This document shows positions 22,521 to 45,235 of a DNA stretch of 64,000 nucleotides, in pieces. Position 1 is the stretch's first letter, and every line of letters begins with the position of its first letter. The DNA comes from Perca fluviatilis (taxonomy: Eukaryota; Chordata; Actinopteri; Perciformes; Percidae). Made by a program: the position numbers and the translations under genes. The stretch lies in NCBI RefSeq assembly GCF_010015445.1, contig NC_053112.1, forward strand, positions 37,064,665 to 37,128,664, written 5' to 3'. The notes under the pieces are model-generated. The model ran no database searches. It saw only the letters and a list, made by a program, of their open reading frames with translations, and was not told the origin of the DNA.

Positions 22521-23767
22521 AATCTTGTTTGTTTAATTCATAAAATGTGTAAAAAGACAATTTGTGGTTTTACAGGGGTTAGTAGGATGTCACTGAGACC
22601 AGCCAAGAAATAGTTCAGCACGTATCACAATGTGTCATACTTTGTACCGATTAAACAAACAAGATATTATGTGTTAATTCGTCAAATAAGAGGTGCATTT
22701 TGTTACCCTTGGACAGAGCCAGACTAGTTGCTTCCCCCAGTTACCTGTCTTTTGGCTAAGCTAAGCTAACTGGCTGCTGGTGCTAGTTTCATACAATCAT
22801 GAAAGTGGTATCAATCTTTGGACAATAAAGCACATAAGCGTTTTTCCAGAAACTATTCATATATAGTATTCATATATATATATAAATAGTTAAATGCTTT
22901 TCTTTTGCTGAAACTATTTTCCCATGTCCTACACACCCTGAATACACAGTATTATTGCTTGTTAGTATCTATTGTTTTTTTAATTACAATAATCAGTCAG
23001 GAACAAGTTTTGGGATCTCTTGCCTTAGTTCCCCTGAAGGTCAAAATTGTTTATGTGAGACATCAGTTTGAAGTCACAGTTTGTGTGTAACTGTATTTCT
23101 GTGTGTACGACTTAATGGGAGCTTTCTTAATAAAGGACGTGTGTTTTGTATACAAGATACCCACCATATAAAGTTGGTTCTGATTTAGATTCACTGGCCT
23201 CTGGCTGGTTTAACATTTCTTTACCGTAGTCCCACGGGAACCACACCACTGTCCCAGACAAATCCTCCTGCCAACACGCCAGCCTCCAGAGAGCTAGGCC
23301 GGCTAAAGCCTCACTTCCCCTCCAGAGGCAGAAAAAACCCCAAACAAAGTAAACAGTAAGCACCTAGTAGTCAACTTCCTTATCCTTGTTAATTATTCAA
23401 AATCCAGGAGGAGAGACCGGCCCACAGTTGTCTCCTGAGTCACTTATTTTTTTTTCTCATACAGGCACTCACTCACCACAACGGCCCCCCTCTCCTCCTG
23501 CCTCCCCTTTCAACTTCAAACCCATTCATTTCTGCAAGCTGCGCTTTGATTGTACCAAACACCTGTATTTTTCGAAGAGAGACTTCCTCGCGAGCCCCCG
23601 CCCCCCATCTTTGATTGTTAAACAGCAGTGGCGCCGTCATTACTGTCTGTGCAACTGATGCCGCCCAGCTTCCCCTCCCATCTTCCACCTCTGCCTTTTA
23701 ACCAGAACTTTAATTGCTCAGAGAAAATTTGGATTGCTTTATTTTATCTAATTTTAAAAACCCCTTT
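22521..23767. other. Intergenic DNA without a recognised gene
   Basis: Unique sequence with short ORFs on both strands (23127-23688) that lack motifs. The pyrimidine-rich part near 23480-23700 could be conserved non-coding DNA, but this cannot be judged here. Confidence 0.45.
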
Positions 23768-23775
23768 TGTGTGTG

Positions 23776-23840
<65 letters not shown>
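23768..23840. repeat. (TG)n microsatellite
   Basis: About 35 TG units with one TTTG interruption. Confidence 0.95.
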
Positions 23841-24083
23841 AAGGGTTGTAAAACTTGAAATGTGCCTGGCTGGATTTATCGGATGAAGTGGATATGTTCA
23901 CATATTTCCTAAAAGCTATAAACAGAGCACTCAAACCAAAAATTCCCTCAGATTTGTTGATGTCGATGGGGGAACTTTTTAAAATGTAGAGCATAAAAGT
24001 TGGTAGCAGCCAGATGGACACAGACTCCCAACATTTTTTTCTGGCTCACCAGTAATCCTCCAGGAAGACAGACAGACATACAG

Positions 24084-24087
<4 letters not shown>

Positions 24088-24119
<32 letters not shown>
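24088..24119. repeat. (CA)n microsatellite
   Basis: About 16 CA units preceded by GACAGACATACAGACATA. Confidence 0.95.
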
Positions 24120-24121
<2 letters not shown>

Positions 24122-24326
24122 TTGCTGCAGTAATACCATACTTTATTAGACGGCCTCTCCTGCCATCCTGTCTCCCCCCTCAGATTAATATCCTCTGGGC
24201 TTCTCACCAGCTGTTTCCGTCCCATAACACCCCTCATCTTCCTCCAGCCGGCCCTGCGCTTCACATGGCAGGGCTTACAAACTGGGCCACAATGCCTGCG
24301 TGGCTTTAGGAGAGGTCTTTGGCTTA

Positions 24327-24330
<4 letters not shown>

Positions 24331-24367
<37 letters not shown>
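24331..24367. repeat. (TG)n microsatellite
   Basis: About 18 TG units. Confidence 0.95.
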
Positions 24368-24368
<1 letters not shown>

Positions 24369-24764
24369 GATATGTGAGTTCACCACAGCGAGCTGAATGC
24401 CGGATCTCCTGTCCACACAACTGAGAACAGCCACTTAAAGAAAGGACAAACACAGACAGCCGTAATTTGATACATTATCTGGATTAGTTTTCTAGCAGTT
24501 TGTTGCTATTAGTATAGCCACTTCTCCAAAATGGAACCCAGGTTGAATGTCAAAGAATATGATGTTTTAACAAGACAATGCAAAGGCCAAAAGAATCCAT
24601 AGCCAATCTTGTTTTTGGCTTTACGCGATGATGGAATGTGTGTTCTAAATCCTTTTTCATCAATTCATCATTCCACACAACTGTTTGTTGCCAACGTGAT
24701 TTGATGTATTGGTGTATTTACAAGCTTTTATTTTCACTCTGTCTGTGCTTGTTTCTGTGCCAGA

Positions 24765-24776
24765 GTGTGTGCGCGC

Positions 24777-24857
<81 letters not shown>

Positions 24858-24872
24858 CGTGCATGCGTGCGT
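24765..24872. repeat. Long (TG)n tract bordered by (CG)n
   Basis: Roughly 108 bases of almost perfect alternating purine-pyrimidine sequence: GTGTGTGCGCGCGC, then about 30 TG units, then GCGCGCGTGTGCGTGCATGC. The ORFs across it are repeat artefacts. Confidence 0.95.
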
Positions 24873-25984
24873 ACTGTATGCGAGGACTCGCTTTGGGTGT
24901 GTCCGCCTTTGGCTCAGGTGGGTGTTTACTTCTCATGGTGTTTTTACTGTTTGTGTGCAAGAGGCAGACAGGATGTGCTTGTCAGCATGCTCCAGGAGAT
25001 GAAAGGACGGAGAGGGTGTGGAAGAAGCCGAGTGCCGTTCAGGTAACAGGTTGTCTTCTTTAAAAAAATTCTCAAGAATTCAGCCCTTTTGCCTTCAGCA
25101 TTCCCAGAGAGCCACGAGTGAGCACCACTCACCACCAAGCTGCTTTAAAAAAAAAAAAAAACTCAACACCTACAAAATCTGGCCATAACTGAACACCAAT
25201 AGGGTCCAGGTGCTCAATCTCAAAAACACCACCATTAGTCCAAAAAAACATTCAGAGCAGCTCTGTTGGCGCTCCTTGTTTCCTACGCGCTCAGGTGTGC
25301 GTGTCAACCTTGCTGCCATAAAACGGATTGCATCACCAAAAGACACAGCATGAGTCAGTTTTAAGAATGGGGGCCTACTGACATGCATATTGATGAGCAA
25401 CAGTTACTGACATGGCAGCAGTCTGGTGTGGATGTTGACATACTGAGGATGTTGTCAGTCACTGCAATGCAGTTGGGTAGGTTTATATCATTAAAGTTAG
25501 AACATACAGCAACAACATCCTTGACATTGTCTATAGTCTCGTCTGCTGTTAGCACAGATGACGCTTGTAGTTTGACGTCTCGTCTATGTACTGTTCAATC
25601 AACGGAATTATTGTGAACAAAGAGACAAAGGAGTGGGTTGACCCAAACTACCACAACACATATTATTTGTAACCTGCAGTGATATGAGGGTGGAAATTTG
25701 CCTGCTCAGGGAATAAACACATCATTTGACGACACATCATATTTTTACAGTATGTTATGGAGAGATAATACCTGAGTTACTGAACGCAAGTTGTGCCCAT
25801 TTTTCTTTCTAGAGCAAGAGAAGAGAGTCAGTCTTTATGGTTTGAAAAGAACACTGATGTTCCACTGTGCCCCCCTCCCTCCTCCTCAATAGCTACAGAC
25901 ACAGAAATGGCCCATCCTAAGGAAAGCTCATTGTGGGACTGGTTCTAGTGGCTGTAATTCTGCACAAAGGCTGAATTTCGGGAA
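24873..25984. other. Intergenic DNA
   Basis: No gene recognised. Ends in GAATTTCGGGAAAGAGACTT, the start of the repeat that supplies the 46-bp array. Confidence 0.5.
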
Positions 25985-26630
25985 AGAGACTTCAGATACA
26001 GTATTAGGGGACCACTAAGGTCTATATAAAAGAGACTTCAGATACAGTATTAGGGGACCACTAAGGTCTATATAAAAGAGACTTCAGATACAGTATTAGG
26101 GGACCACTAAGGTCTATATAAAAGAGACTTCAGATACAGTATTAGGGGACCACTAAGGTCTATATAAAAGAGACTTCAGATACAGTATTAGGGGACCACT
26201 AAGGTCTATATAAAAGAGACTTCAGATACAGTATTAGGGGACCACTAAGGTTTATATAAAAGAGACTTCAGATACAGTATTAGGGGACCACTAAGGTCTA
26301 TAGAAAAGAGACTTCAGATACAGTATTAGGGGACCACTAAGGTCTATATAAAAGAGACTTCAGATACAGCATTAGGGACCACTAAGGTCTATATAAAAGA
26401 GACTTCAGATACAGTATTAAGGGGACCACTAAGGTCTATATAAAAGAGACTTCAGATACAGTATTAGGGGACCACTAAGGTCTATATAAAAGAGACTTCA
26501 GATACAGTATTAGGGGACCACTAAGGCCTATATAAAAGAGACTTCAGATACAGTATTAGGGGACCACTAAGGCCTATATAAAAGAGACTTCAGATACAGT
26601 ATTAGGGGACCACTAAGGCCTATATAAAAG
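25985..26630. repeat. 46-bp minisatellite, about 14 copies, each with a TATATAAAAG motif
   Basis: Unit: AGAGACTTCAGATACAGTAT followed by TAGGGGACCACTAAGGTCTA and TATAAA. Copies are nearly identical, with C/T changes in GGTCTATA and one-base indels. The array leads into GCATCCAAAGAGCACCATGT and CATGGGACCTTTAA, part of a dispersed fish repeat, so it grew by expansion inside that element. Confidence 0.95.
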
Positions 26631-26639
26631 CATCCAAAG

Positions 26640-27255
26640 AGCACCATGTCATGGGACCTTTAAATAAATGCCAATAAACCAGAGCACATTTTTCTCCCAT
26701 CCCGGAATGCTGTGTGGACTAGCCAGACCCTCCTCTGCAGCACTATGGAGGAAGGTCTGGTAATACAAGACTAGTCCTGTACAGATCCTGGCAGAGCTGG
26801 AAGCTCTCATTCATTTCAGATACACATCCAAAGCAGAATCAATTTTATCGAGAGTTAGCCTGACGTCATCAGACGTCATCAGATTCTAGTCAGAATCTGA
26901 GTCCGAGGTGCGCTGTTTGCACACTGCGCACAGACTTGGAGAAACGCTGTGCTCGCATGAACTCGGAGAGAAACTGAAACAAAAGTATCGATCTCATCAC
27001 GAAAGTATCGATCCGATACCAATACTCATCTTGGTATTGATACTATCGATATTTAGATCGATACGCCCAGCCCTAGTATCCAGGGGGAACCCGTTTTTTT
27101 TTGGCTTATTTTAACTGGCCCATCCAGTTTTCTGGAGGCCCACCTACAATCAAAATCCTGGCGCCGCTAGTGCTGATACTGATAGTCTGGCACGTTTTTC
27201 TACCTTCCTTCGCAGCGCTGTGGAGGAAGGTCTGGCTATGCGAGACTAGTTTTAC
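26640..27255. mobile_element. Fragments of MITE families E and a GATAC-type element
   Basis: CCCGGAATGCTGTGTGGACT through GGAAGGTCTGGTAATACAAG (about 26700-26775) and GCTGTGGAGGAAGGTCTGGC with ATGCGAGACTAGT (about 27217-27250) match the right end of the element at 38829-39245. Between them, ATCGATACGCCCAGCCCTAG at about 27057-27076 is the right end of another foldback family. Confidence 0.6.
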
Positions 27256-27329
27256 CCTAACCAATCAGTAGCAGGTGATGTCTGAAAATAAGAAAATGGA
27301 GACCTGGGCAGAAATTCTGAGATCTCGAA

Positions 27330-27656
27330 CTAGGGCTGCACGACAAGTTGTTTTCTTATTGTCATTGCGATATCAACTTAAGCAATAAACACATCTCGAG
27401 AAGACTGTGACACAAGCGTAAGACACACTTTAATGTAACAACCATTCTTCTTTTCAATGTTCAGTTTAAAATTATCTTGGTAATAATTTTCTTTCAGTTT
27501 TTTATCAACAATTAGTTGTATTTTAGCAGCATAGTGAAAGCAGCAGAAAGGCAGAACTGAATACACTTTAATATCTGTTTTTATTTATTGCAAGTAATAT
27601 TGTTATTGAAATATCCGACAACATATCGCATGTTTTGTTCATATCGTGCAGCCTTA
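27330..27656. mobile_element. hAT-like MITE family B copy
   Basis: TAGGGCTGCACGACAAGTTG to CATATCGTGCAGCCTTA, flanked by TCTCGAAC and TCTCGACT, an imperfect 8-bp target duplication in line with hAT. Confidence 0.7.
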
Positions 27657-27856
27657 TCTCGACTGAAAATGGCATTTAAAAAAATCAAATATGTCTATCC
27701 AGAATATGTGTCCACACACACAGTTTCACTGGACCTTCTTTTTACTGAATAAATACTCTTTATTAATTATTTTTTAAATTTTTTTTCGGATTTTGTCACA
27801 GGGTTTCTCATCTGATAGGGTTTTTGCTTTTAGATGTTTTATTACATAAAGTGTAG

Positions 27857-28145
27857 TCTATATCCACGATGTTCCACTTCCAGGATTGCTCCGTTGCCGA
27901 CGGAAATTAAGCCGGATTTCACTCGTTTAGGCCGGATATCCGTTACTTTCTCTGTCTTTGTGTTGGCGTTCTAACCTCTGGTGGATTTGTGAGGACTATG
28001 GTTAACTGCTCCTCAGATCTCTGCAGGGTAAATCCAGACAGCTAGCTAGACTATCTGTCCAATCGGAGTTTTCTGTTGCCAACTTTTGAACGTACACACG
28101 TTCCACCAAAACAAGTTCCTTCCAGAGGCTATAAAAAACACAAAT
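27857..28145 (+). mobile_element. MITE family E, copy 1
   Basis: Begins GTCTATATCCACGATGTTCC and contains GCTCCTCAGATCTCTGCAGG, CTAGCTAGACTATCTGTCCA and CCACCAAAACAAGTTCCTTC, the same blocks in the same order as 38829-39245. Truncated at the right. Confidence 0.75.
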
Positions 28146-28860
28146 TATTGCAGACAAATTCAACCGGAATGCAGGAAATTAAGCGTTTGATATGCCCCCC
28201 CCATGTTGCCCTTGATGAAACCCATGACCAAAATAGTCTGTCATTATGTTAATAATTGATGGAATTATAGTGAAAACTAATTTAGCTGGGAACCCCCTGG
28301 AACCCCTGAAGGAGCCCACTTTGGGAGCCACTGCTGTATAGGACTAGTGAACTGAACTTCATGTGTAAACTCTGGCCGTTAGGAGTGGTACTTGTGAAAA
28401 TGGGAATGCGAGATGAGACGTTTGTCCAGCTCATCATTTTGAGTCACACAGACATGAACTCATGCTGACTATCAGCAACTTTTGCATTTAATTACAGTTT
28501 TATACACTCTTATTATTACCTTATCTTTAGATACAATGAATGAATGTGGTGAGAGGGCAGACACGAAGCAAAAAGACTTCTTGGTACTACCACTGGATAA
28601 TAAAAACTTGCAGGATATCATATCTGGGAGGGTTTTCCCGGTGAACTTGAGTGGAAGCATTATAAGCAGTGTTGGCTGAGGAGGACTGCAGCCCTGGCAA
28701 ACAGCTCGGCGAAGGGAAAAAAAGGGTCTTTTCACAGGTGTGGACCATGGATGTATTAAGAGGTGTGGACTGGCCTGCTGTCCTGTGTGAGGCAGACGGT
28801 GAGCTGTGCTTGTGGCCAGACTACACGAGACCTTTAAGTACATAGGCCTACCTTTGGATT
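28146..28860. other. Intergenic DNA upstream of SCRN2
   Basis: No gene recognised. The ORF at 28472-28843 on the minus strand has no domain features. Confidence 0.45.
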
Positions 28861-29340
28861 TCTAGGTCACGTGACTCGGTATCTCCAGCCTGCCTTCTCC
28901 CAGCCGGGCCGTCCGCGCGCTCTCACCATTGAAAAAAATAAAAAAAGGTAACCATTTCTATAGCCGCATTGACCCCCTAGCTCTAGTTTACCGAGCATTT
29001 AGCTTCCATGGACCTCACCGTTTCACTCAGCCGTCAGAAAACGGCGGAGTGACACGAAGCGACAGCCGCGTCGCTGCTCCGGAAAGAGCCGGGCGGTGAC
29101 AGTGGGAGCACTCGGCTCTGTCAGGCCTTATTATCTGGACAATCACAAGCCCAGCTCCGCCGCAGGCTACGACTACGACCCTTATATATATGTCAATGCT
29201 ACGACCAGAGCACTTTAGGCGACATTATTTCCGGATTGCAAGCGATTCATGGTCGCTAAATGCGAGGCAAGCGATAACGGAGCAAGGTGGCGGTCGGATT
29301 TGTGAAGATTACAGTCAATAAAGTGCTCTGCTGCCTAATC
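28861..29340 (+). promoter_or_regulatory. CpG-rich block, probable SCRN2 promoter and non-coding first exon
   Basis: Several CpG-dense stretches, such as GGGCCGTCCGCGCGCTCTC near 28905 and CGACAGCCGCGTCGCTGCTC near 29060, stand out from AT-rich surroundings about 1 kb upstream of the SCRN2 coding start, which itself follows a splice acceptor. A non-coding first exon must lie upstream; a candidate donor is AAAAAAAG followed by GTAACC near 28948. Confidence 0.4.
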
Positions 29341-29546
29341 ACTGTGTGAAAGGGATGGGCAGTGCACCGGCTGGACTGACTTTCTGCAAAAAAGCTTCTT
29401 CTTTTTCTTCTTCTTCTCGACTCCACACGTGCTCATCATGGTCAAAAGGGTGTAGCTCACTTGTGTTGGATGTCAAACGCATTGTCAGACTCTTAGGATT
29501 AGTCTTAAGTCAGATTGTTTACATGGTTGAGCCGGTGCCTATGTCG

Positions 29547-40436
<10,890 letters not shown>

Positions 40437-40509
40437 GGAGGTGGGAGGCTTCAGGAGCTGCGTTTTGTGTTGTGTCGTGCATGATCGTCTTCCTGTTGTG
40501 GAAAACTTT

Positions 40510-41850
40510 AGGCTACATTTACACTACTACGTAGTGGTTTTTAAGCGACGTTTTGAGCCAAAAAAACGATCCCCGTGCACACAAGGGTTTTAGCTCAAGT
40601 AGCAGAACTAATCTCTGTTTATACTAACCATCCTACAAGGCATATCACATGACCATTAGAGTATACTGGGCTACCGCCCGCTTGGTGGTAGTTGCCATGG
40701 TATTAGTTGCCATGCTTGTAGTTGCAGAAGAGACTACGGAGAAAAGGAGCAATGGCGAAAAATAAGATGCGAGATTTCTTCATCTTTGGACTGTCAACGA
40801 GGTTGAACTGTTGCTGAAAGAAACACGTGACTACAAGGCGACAAAAGCCCTATTCCCAAGGGATTAGTATCATCATGGGACCTTGTGTAATTTAGAAATC
40901 CCCCCCCCCCCCCCAACATCTAAGTTTTGTGTGGCGCATTCACACGGAATAAGCAAAGCCTGTGATTTTATTCAAATTTACTGACGTATCTGTACCCTGA
41001 TAGTTGGGTAGCCGGAGGCGTGCGGAGGACGGCCAGGTCGAGGCCGCTGTACCGCACTTAGTTTGAGGTTCAACTTTTTTTGGGCCAGGTCCGGTAGAGG
41101 TTACCAGAGACTCATCCCCTATCATCCCCGCCGCGGCGGCACCTACACAGCCTCACCATCATGGCAGCGGTCCAGAATATCCATCTTCGCCAGAGGGATA
41201 TAAAAGCGCACAGGAAACAAAAACCTTGAAAAACAAATGATATACGACTCGCCAAATCACAGACAATGCCGATTTGTACAGGACTAATATTATCACAGAA
41301 TTTTTACTTTATGAAATACAAACATGGCTGATTCACACGGGATTAAGATCACAGACAACCTCCGCAAATATAACAAATTACTAGAATTCCCCAGGTAATA
41401 CTAGTCCCATACGAATAGGGCTAAAGGCGTCAGAAAACACAGACTGGGAGTCTGTCTAACGTTATTTCTGCATTTCGTAATTGTGGGTGTATAAATTGAA
41501 AATACAGAAAATACTTACTGCAATACTGCAGAAAGAACAACAATGGCGAACAGGGAGACAGGGGATTTATTTGCTTGGACCGACGATCAATGTTCTATAT
41601 CTATGCCGATGACGAGGTGGAACTGTTACTGAAAGGTATGTAAGCATACCTTACCGATTAGACTGACGGACGTGCGTCGTCGTTTCCAAAGGTCTCCGTT
41701 TATGCTCGTCTAGACTACAAGGCAACCCAGGGGTTTTCAAACCAAAACGGGGGAATGAGACCAAATTTCTGAGTTGTGTGAGCCTGAGGCGCAAACGTAT
41801 TTGATATTCGTTTTTAAACCCAAACATATTAGTGTAAATGTATGCCTTAG
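40510..41850. mobile_element. DNA transposon remnant with a nested second element
   Basis: Ends TAGGCTACATTTACACTACT and TTAGTGTAAATGTATGCCTTA are inverted. Near each inner side a short coding remnant is seen: GAGGTTGAACTGTTGCTGAA at about 40799 and GAGGTGGAACTGTTACTGAA at about 41615, both reading EVELLLK, possibly from a Myb-like Harbinger partner protein. The nested element fills 40848-41424. Confidence 0.6.
40848..41424. mobile_element. Foldback element nested inside the 40510-41850 transposon
   Basis: GCCCTATTCCCAAGGGATTA and TACTAGTCCCATACGAATAG followed by GGC are terminal inverted repeats. A poly-C run of 15 at about 40900 and GC-rich CCCGCCGCGGCGGCACC near 41130 lie inside. Confidence 0.6.
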
Positions 41851-42113
41851 ACTGCAACTTGGGTGGAGCTGAGAGACTCAAACCCTGAAGAGAAGGTTAT
41901 TGTAATATAGCGATAAACATGCATGACTATAGTAATACAATGCCTTTCAGTAGCACTACAGGTTGTAGAACATTTGTCAGTATGGGCTCAGGCCCTTAAG
42001 AAGAGGTGAGCTTAAGTCAGTCATTCCTGTGTTAACTTGGTAGATAGCGGGATCCTGCATAATTAAAGGAAAACACTAACACGACGTCTGAGTCCATCCC
42101 AATTTATGTTATT

Positions 42114-42298
42114 TAAGATTTTTTGGGGGGCATTTCAGCCTTTTAATGGAAAGAACAGACAGATATGAAAGGGGAGAGAGAGGGGGATGACATGCAGGAA
42201 ATCATCTCAGGTCGGACTCGAACTCTGGAACTTCTGCGTCGAGGTATACACCTCCATATATGTGCGCCTGCTCTACCAACTGAGCTAACACGGCCACG
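42114..42298 (-). repeat. tRNA-derived SINE
   Basis: Reading the minus strand: A box TTAGCTCAGTTGGTAGAGCA, B box GAGTTCGAGTCC, then CCTGCATGTCATCCCCCTCT. The clearest of four copies; the promoter boxes look near-intact. Confidence 0.85.
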
Positions 42299-42433
42299 AG
42301 TCAAACCCAATTTGATGGTGATTTTTAAGATCATGGAGAGTCTACATTTGTCTGTGAAAATGGAACAGGTGCAGAGGATTTAAATATCTTGCCTCTTTAT
42401 TTAAATACTTTATTTATAACAGTCGCACAATAA

Positions 42434-42453
42434 CACACACACACACACACACA
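42434..42453. repeat. (CA)n microsatellite, short
   Basis: About ten CA units. Confidence 0.9.
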
Positions 42454-42795
42454 CGGCGGCTGCCTATGAGCCTAGCCGTTTAGCCCTCTTTTTGGGCATC
42501 CCAAGCTAATGAAGCCCTTTTATGAGAAGCCTGTGCCTGCTTGTGGCCTAAGCTGCCAAATATGAACACAAATAGTTGGCACTCCTCATTAATCACAATA
42601 TCTTGTGTATTAGCAAGCAGGTATGAGAAGGTATCAGAGTCACTATTCTGCTCCAACACTCCTGCCTTCTTCACTCATTCTTTGCATGCAAAGGTAGAAA
42701 TATCCCTGCGTGGAAGTGTGGCTGTGACAGTGTTCTCAGAAAAGCTCATTAAGTGCTCAACGTGTGCTGTGTTTAACTGTTGTGTTCTGTTACAG

Positions 42796-43200
42796 CGCCC
42801 TCAGGTGGACATCCCTAACGCTCGCAGAGTTGCAGGAGAAGGCCCTGGGACTGTTAAAAAAAAAACTCTGTGTTCCTCGTCCAATTGCGCTCGGCCTCAC
42901 TCACACAGCACCCGTCCCTGACGCTATTCCATCATTAACACAGACTAAATGTCTAAACTGCACTGATTGGAGCAAATGTATCATCTGTATCACCCAGGGA
43001 GAAATGAGTGCACTGTGCACCTCCTTAGTGAGTATAATGATGTAGACTACACAGGCGCCTATATGTAGAGGTGTGTGAAGTTGCACAAGTACTGTGAGTA
43101 TGGCATTTGTTTAACATTTTGTTTGTTGTTGCAACTGTATGGGTTTGTCATTTGATGGCTACCTGTAGGGAAAGATCTAATAAAGAATGTGAATAGTCTG
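42796..43200 (+). other. Possible terminal exon of an unassigned transcript
   Basis: A T-rich stretch and TGTTCTGTTACAG at 42783-42795 make a good acceptor. Downstream is a non-repeat stretch ending in CTAATAAAGAATG at about 43175-43187, a polyadenylation signal followed by TG-rich sequence. Two frames stay open for 35-80 codons (one reads TLAELQEKALGLLKKK), neither with a recognised domain. It could be a spliced SCRN2 3' UTR, since no AATAAA lies closer to that stop codon, or the end of another gene. Confidence 0.3.
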
Positions 43201-44225
43201 TCCTGTGTGTGTTGTGAGCTTTCTGGCCAACCTAGTGGTGCAGCTGGTAAAATCGAGGTTTACTAAAATGGCTTCCAGATTGTGGTAACCTTAAAACACT
43301 GCCTTGGTGTTCAAGTGTGAACCATGGGTGTATTATAAGAACTGGATACAGTGCTGCAGGCAAAGCCCCGTTCATTCCTATGAGAGTTGTTCAGTGGCGC
43401 AAGAAGCCTTCATGGAGCCAAAAAATCCCTGCATCTTCCACTCTGCTTCCCCATTACGGGGCCCATAGAGCAGGCGCGCTAGAGACCTCCGCCAGGCGAA
43501 CTGTCTACTTCCAGGATTCTCAGAGTGAAACTAATCATTTCGGGGGAGTTGTGATCCTCAAAAAAATTTGTCCACCGATTTACAGACGTCTCATTCATAA
43601 GGAATTCATATGTAACATATTTTTTTAAATGTTTTTTTTTTTTTATCTTTTTATATTACCTCTATTTTATAATGGATTAATTTATGGGTTTGAAAACCAA
43701 TGTATTAATTCCTGTTTTTAATGTACAATTAGATATTCAATAAAGAAATGCTCTATTTCAATTCCCATGTCCCTGGAGGTCCCCCATAGGTCTGGAGTTT
43801 TTTTTATTTTTTTTATTTTTAGAAACATATTTATTTAGAACACAAATAAAGATTATTCCAGTGACAAACTCAATGTTTGACAATTCAAGTAAAAATCTTT
43901 CACAAATACAGTCACACAACCTAAACAAAAAAAGATGAGAGAGGAGGGAATAAATCTACCGTCAACCCAAATAAAATAGTTTAAAGAAACATGGATGCTT
44001 AAATGTATTTAGTGGCACTCGTATTCTGGTTTATTTTCCTTGGAAAAAAGTGGCTAGTGGAAAATCTGATAGGCTGGTAACTTTAAAAATCTACCAGCCG
44101 TGTTGGCCGCTGATCAAAAAAGTTCATTTAAAGCCCTATTGGCATTAGAATAGAATTGGCAGAAAGAAACAACATTCCTGTCACCAACAACCGGAAAGAT
44201 ACAGGTCTAGCAGTTACGTGTGCAT
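43201..44225. other. Repeat-like AT-rich DNA, no gene
   Basis: Contains ACCATGGGTGTATTATAAGA and a following 200-bp block that looks like a dispersed repeat but has no second copy in the window. The rest is AT-rich. Confidence 0.4.
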
Positions 44226-45235
44226 AAGGGCTGGGTACTGAGTTCAGTACTGCCTGAATTGCCTGTATGTATCAAGTATTGAAAAATGCCTCCTCATTCA
44301 ATACCCTATTTCAATACCTAAGGAGTAATGCTGCGTTCATGCCACCTCGGAATAACAGGCCCCGCCCCCCTGGTTACGTTGTTTTTCCGACTGGCAGCGT
44401 TCACATGGTCGGGATGCGTGTTCTTCTTCTTCTGTTATATTGGCGTTTGGCATAACAACTTTTTGCATGACTGCCACCAACGGTTGGCCGTAGCCGAGAG
44501 CATCGGGTGTGTGAAAACAGGGAGGCCACAATAACAAAAGATCTGCTGCTGTTTTCTTATACGAGCATCCAAACAGCACATCGCCAGGTGTTTGTTTGTG
44601 TTATATGGAGGACAACGAACGGGAAAAGACACGGATAATGTGTTATTTTTTTATACATCAATTTATGAATAATTTGAAACATATTATGTCTGTGTATGTT
44701 TCTTGGCAGAGGCATTTGTCCACAATAAACAGTTTATTGCCATTAAAATATGTTCAGTGAACCAAAGTCGCCTCCATCACACGTCAGTTGTCAACAACGC
44801 GTCACCAACTGGGAAACTGTTATCAAAATCCAGCCCGAGTTTCCCACCTCTGATTCCCACAGGACGTTACGTGAATGGTGACGTTTTCACTCGGAAAAAC
44901 GTTTTTCCGATGTCCATGAACGCACGCTTAATCTCATCAGAGTCAGTGAGCCAATAAGAACGCAGCGTGTTTTTACCGTGATTTAATAATGCTGCTGATT
45001 GGCTGTCTAACGTTACACGTCGCAGAGGATAGAAGGAAAAACTCTACGTTACGCACTACTCGCGTATTAAAAGTTAAATAATACATAAAAAGATTTTTGC
45101 CCCGTCATGTATAATGTTGTCATCTCTTTTTGTTAAAATGGGTTTTATAAAATTGGTATCGAAAAAAGGATCGTTTAAGAACTGGTATCTGTATTGGTAA
45201 CAGTATCGAAAAGATTTTAACGATACCCAGCCCTA
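44226..45235. mobile_element. Foldback MITE (AGGGCTGGGTA ends) with a nested element
   Basis: Outer ends AGGGCTGGGTACTGAGTTCA and TTTTAACGATACCCAGCCCT. The nested element at about 44329-44935 has GCTGCGTTCATGCC and GTCCATGAACGCACGC as its ends. Confidence 0.65.

Noticed and set aside
24638..25063. Cys/Val-rich ORFs across (TG)n tracts
   Set aside because: Low-complexity artefacts of dinucleotide repeats.
21484..26630. CRISPR-like arrays
   Set aside because: The 51-bp and 46-bp repeats are directly abutting with no unique spacers, and the genome is a vertebrate's.
28472..28843. 123-codon minus-strand ORF upstream of SCRN2
   Set aside because: No recognised motif, ordinary composition, no splice context; probably chance.
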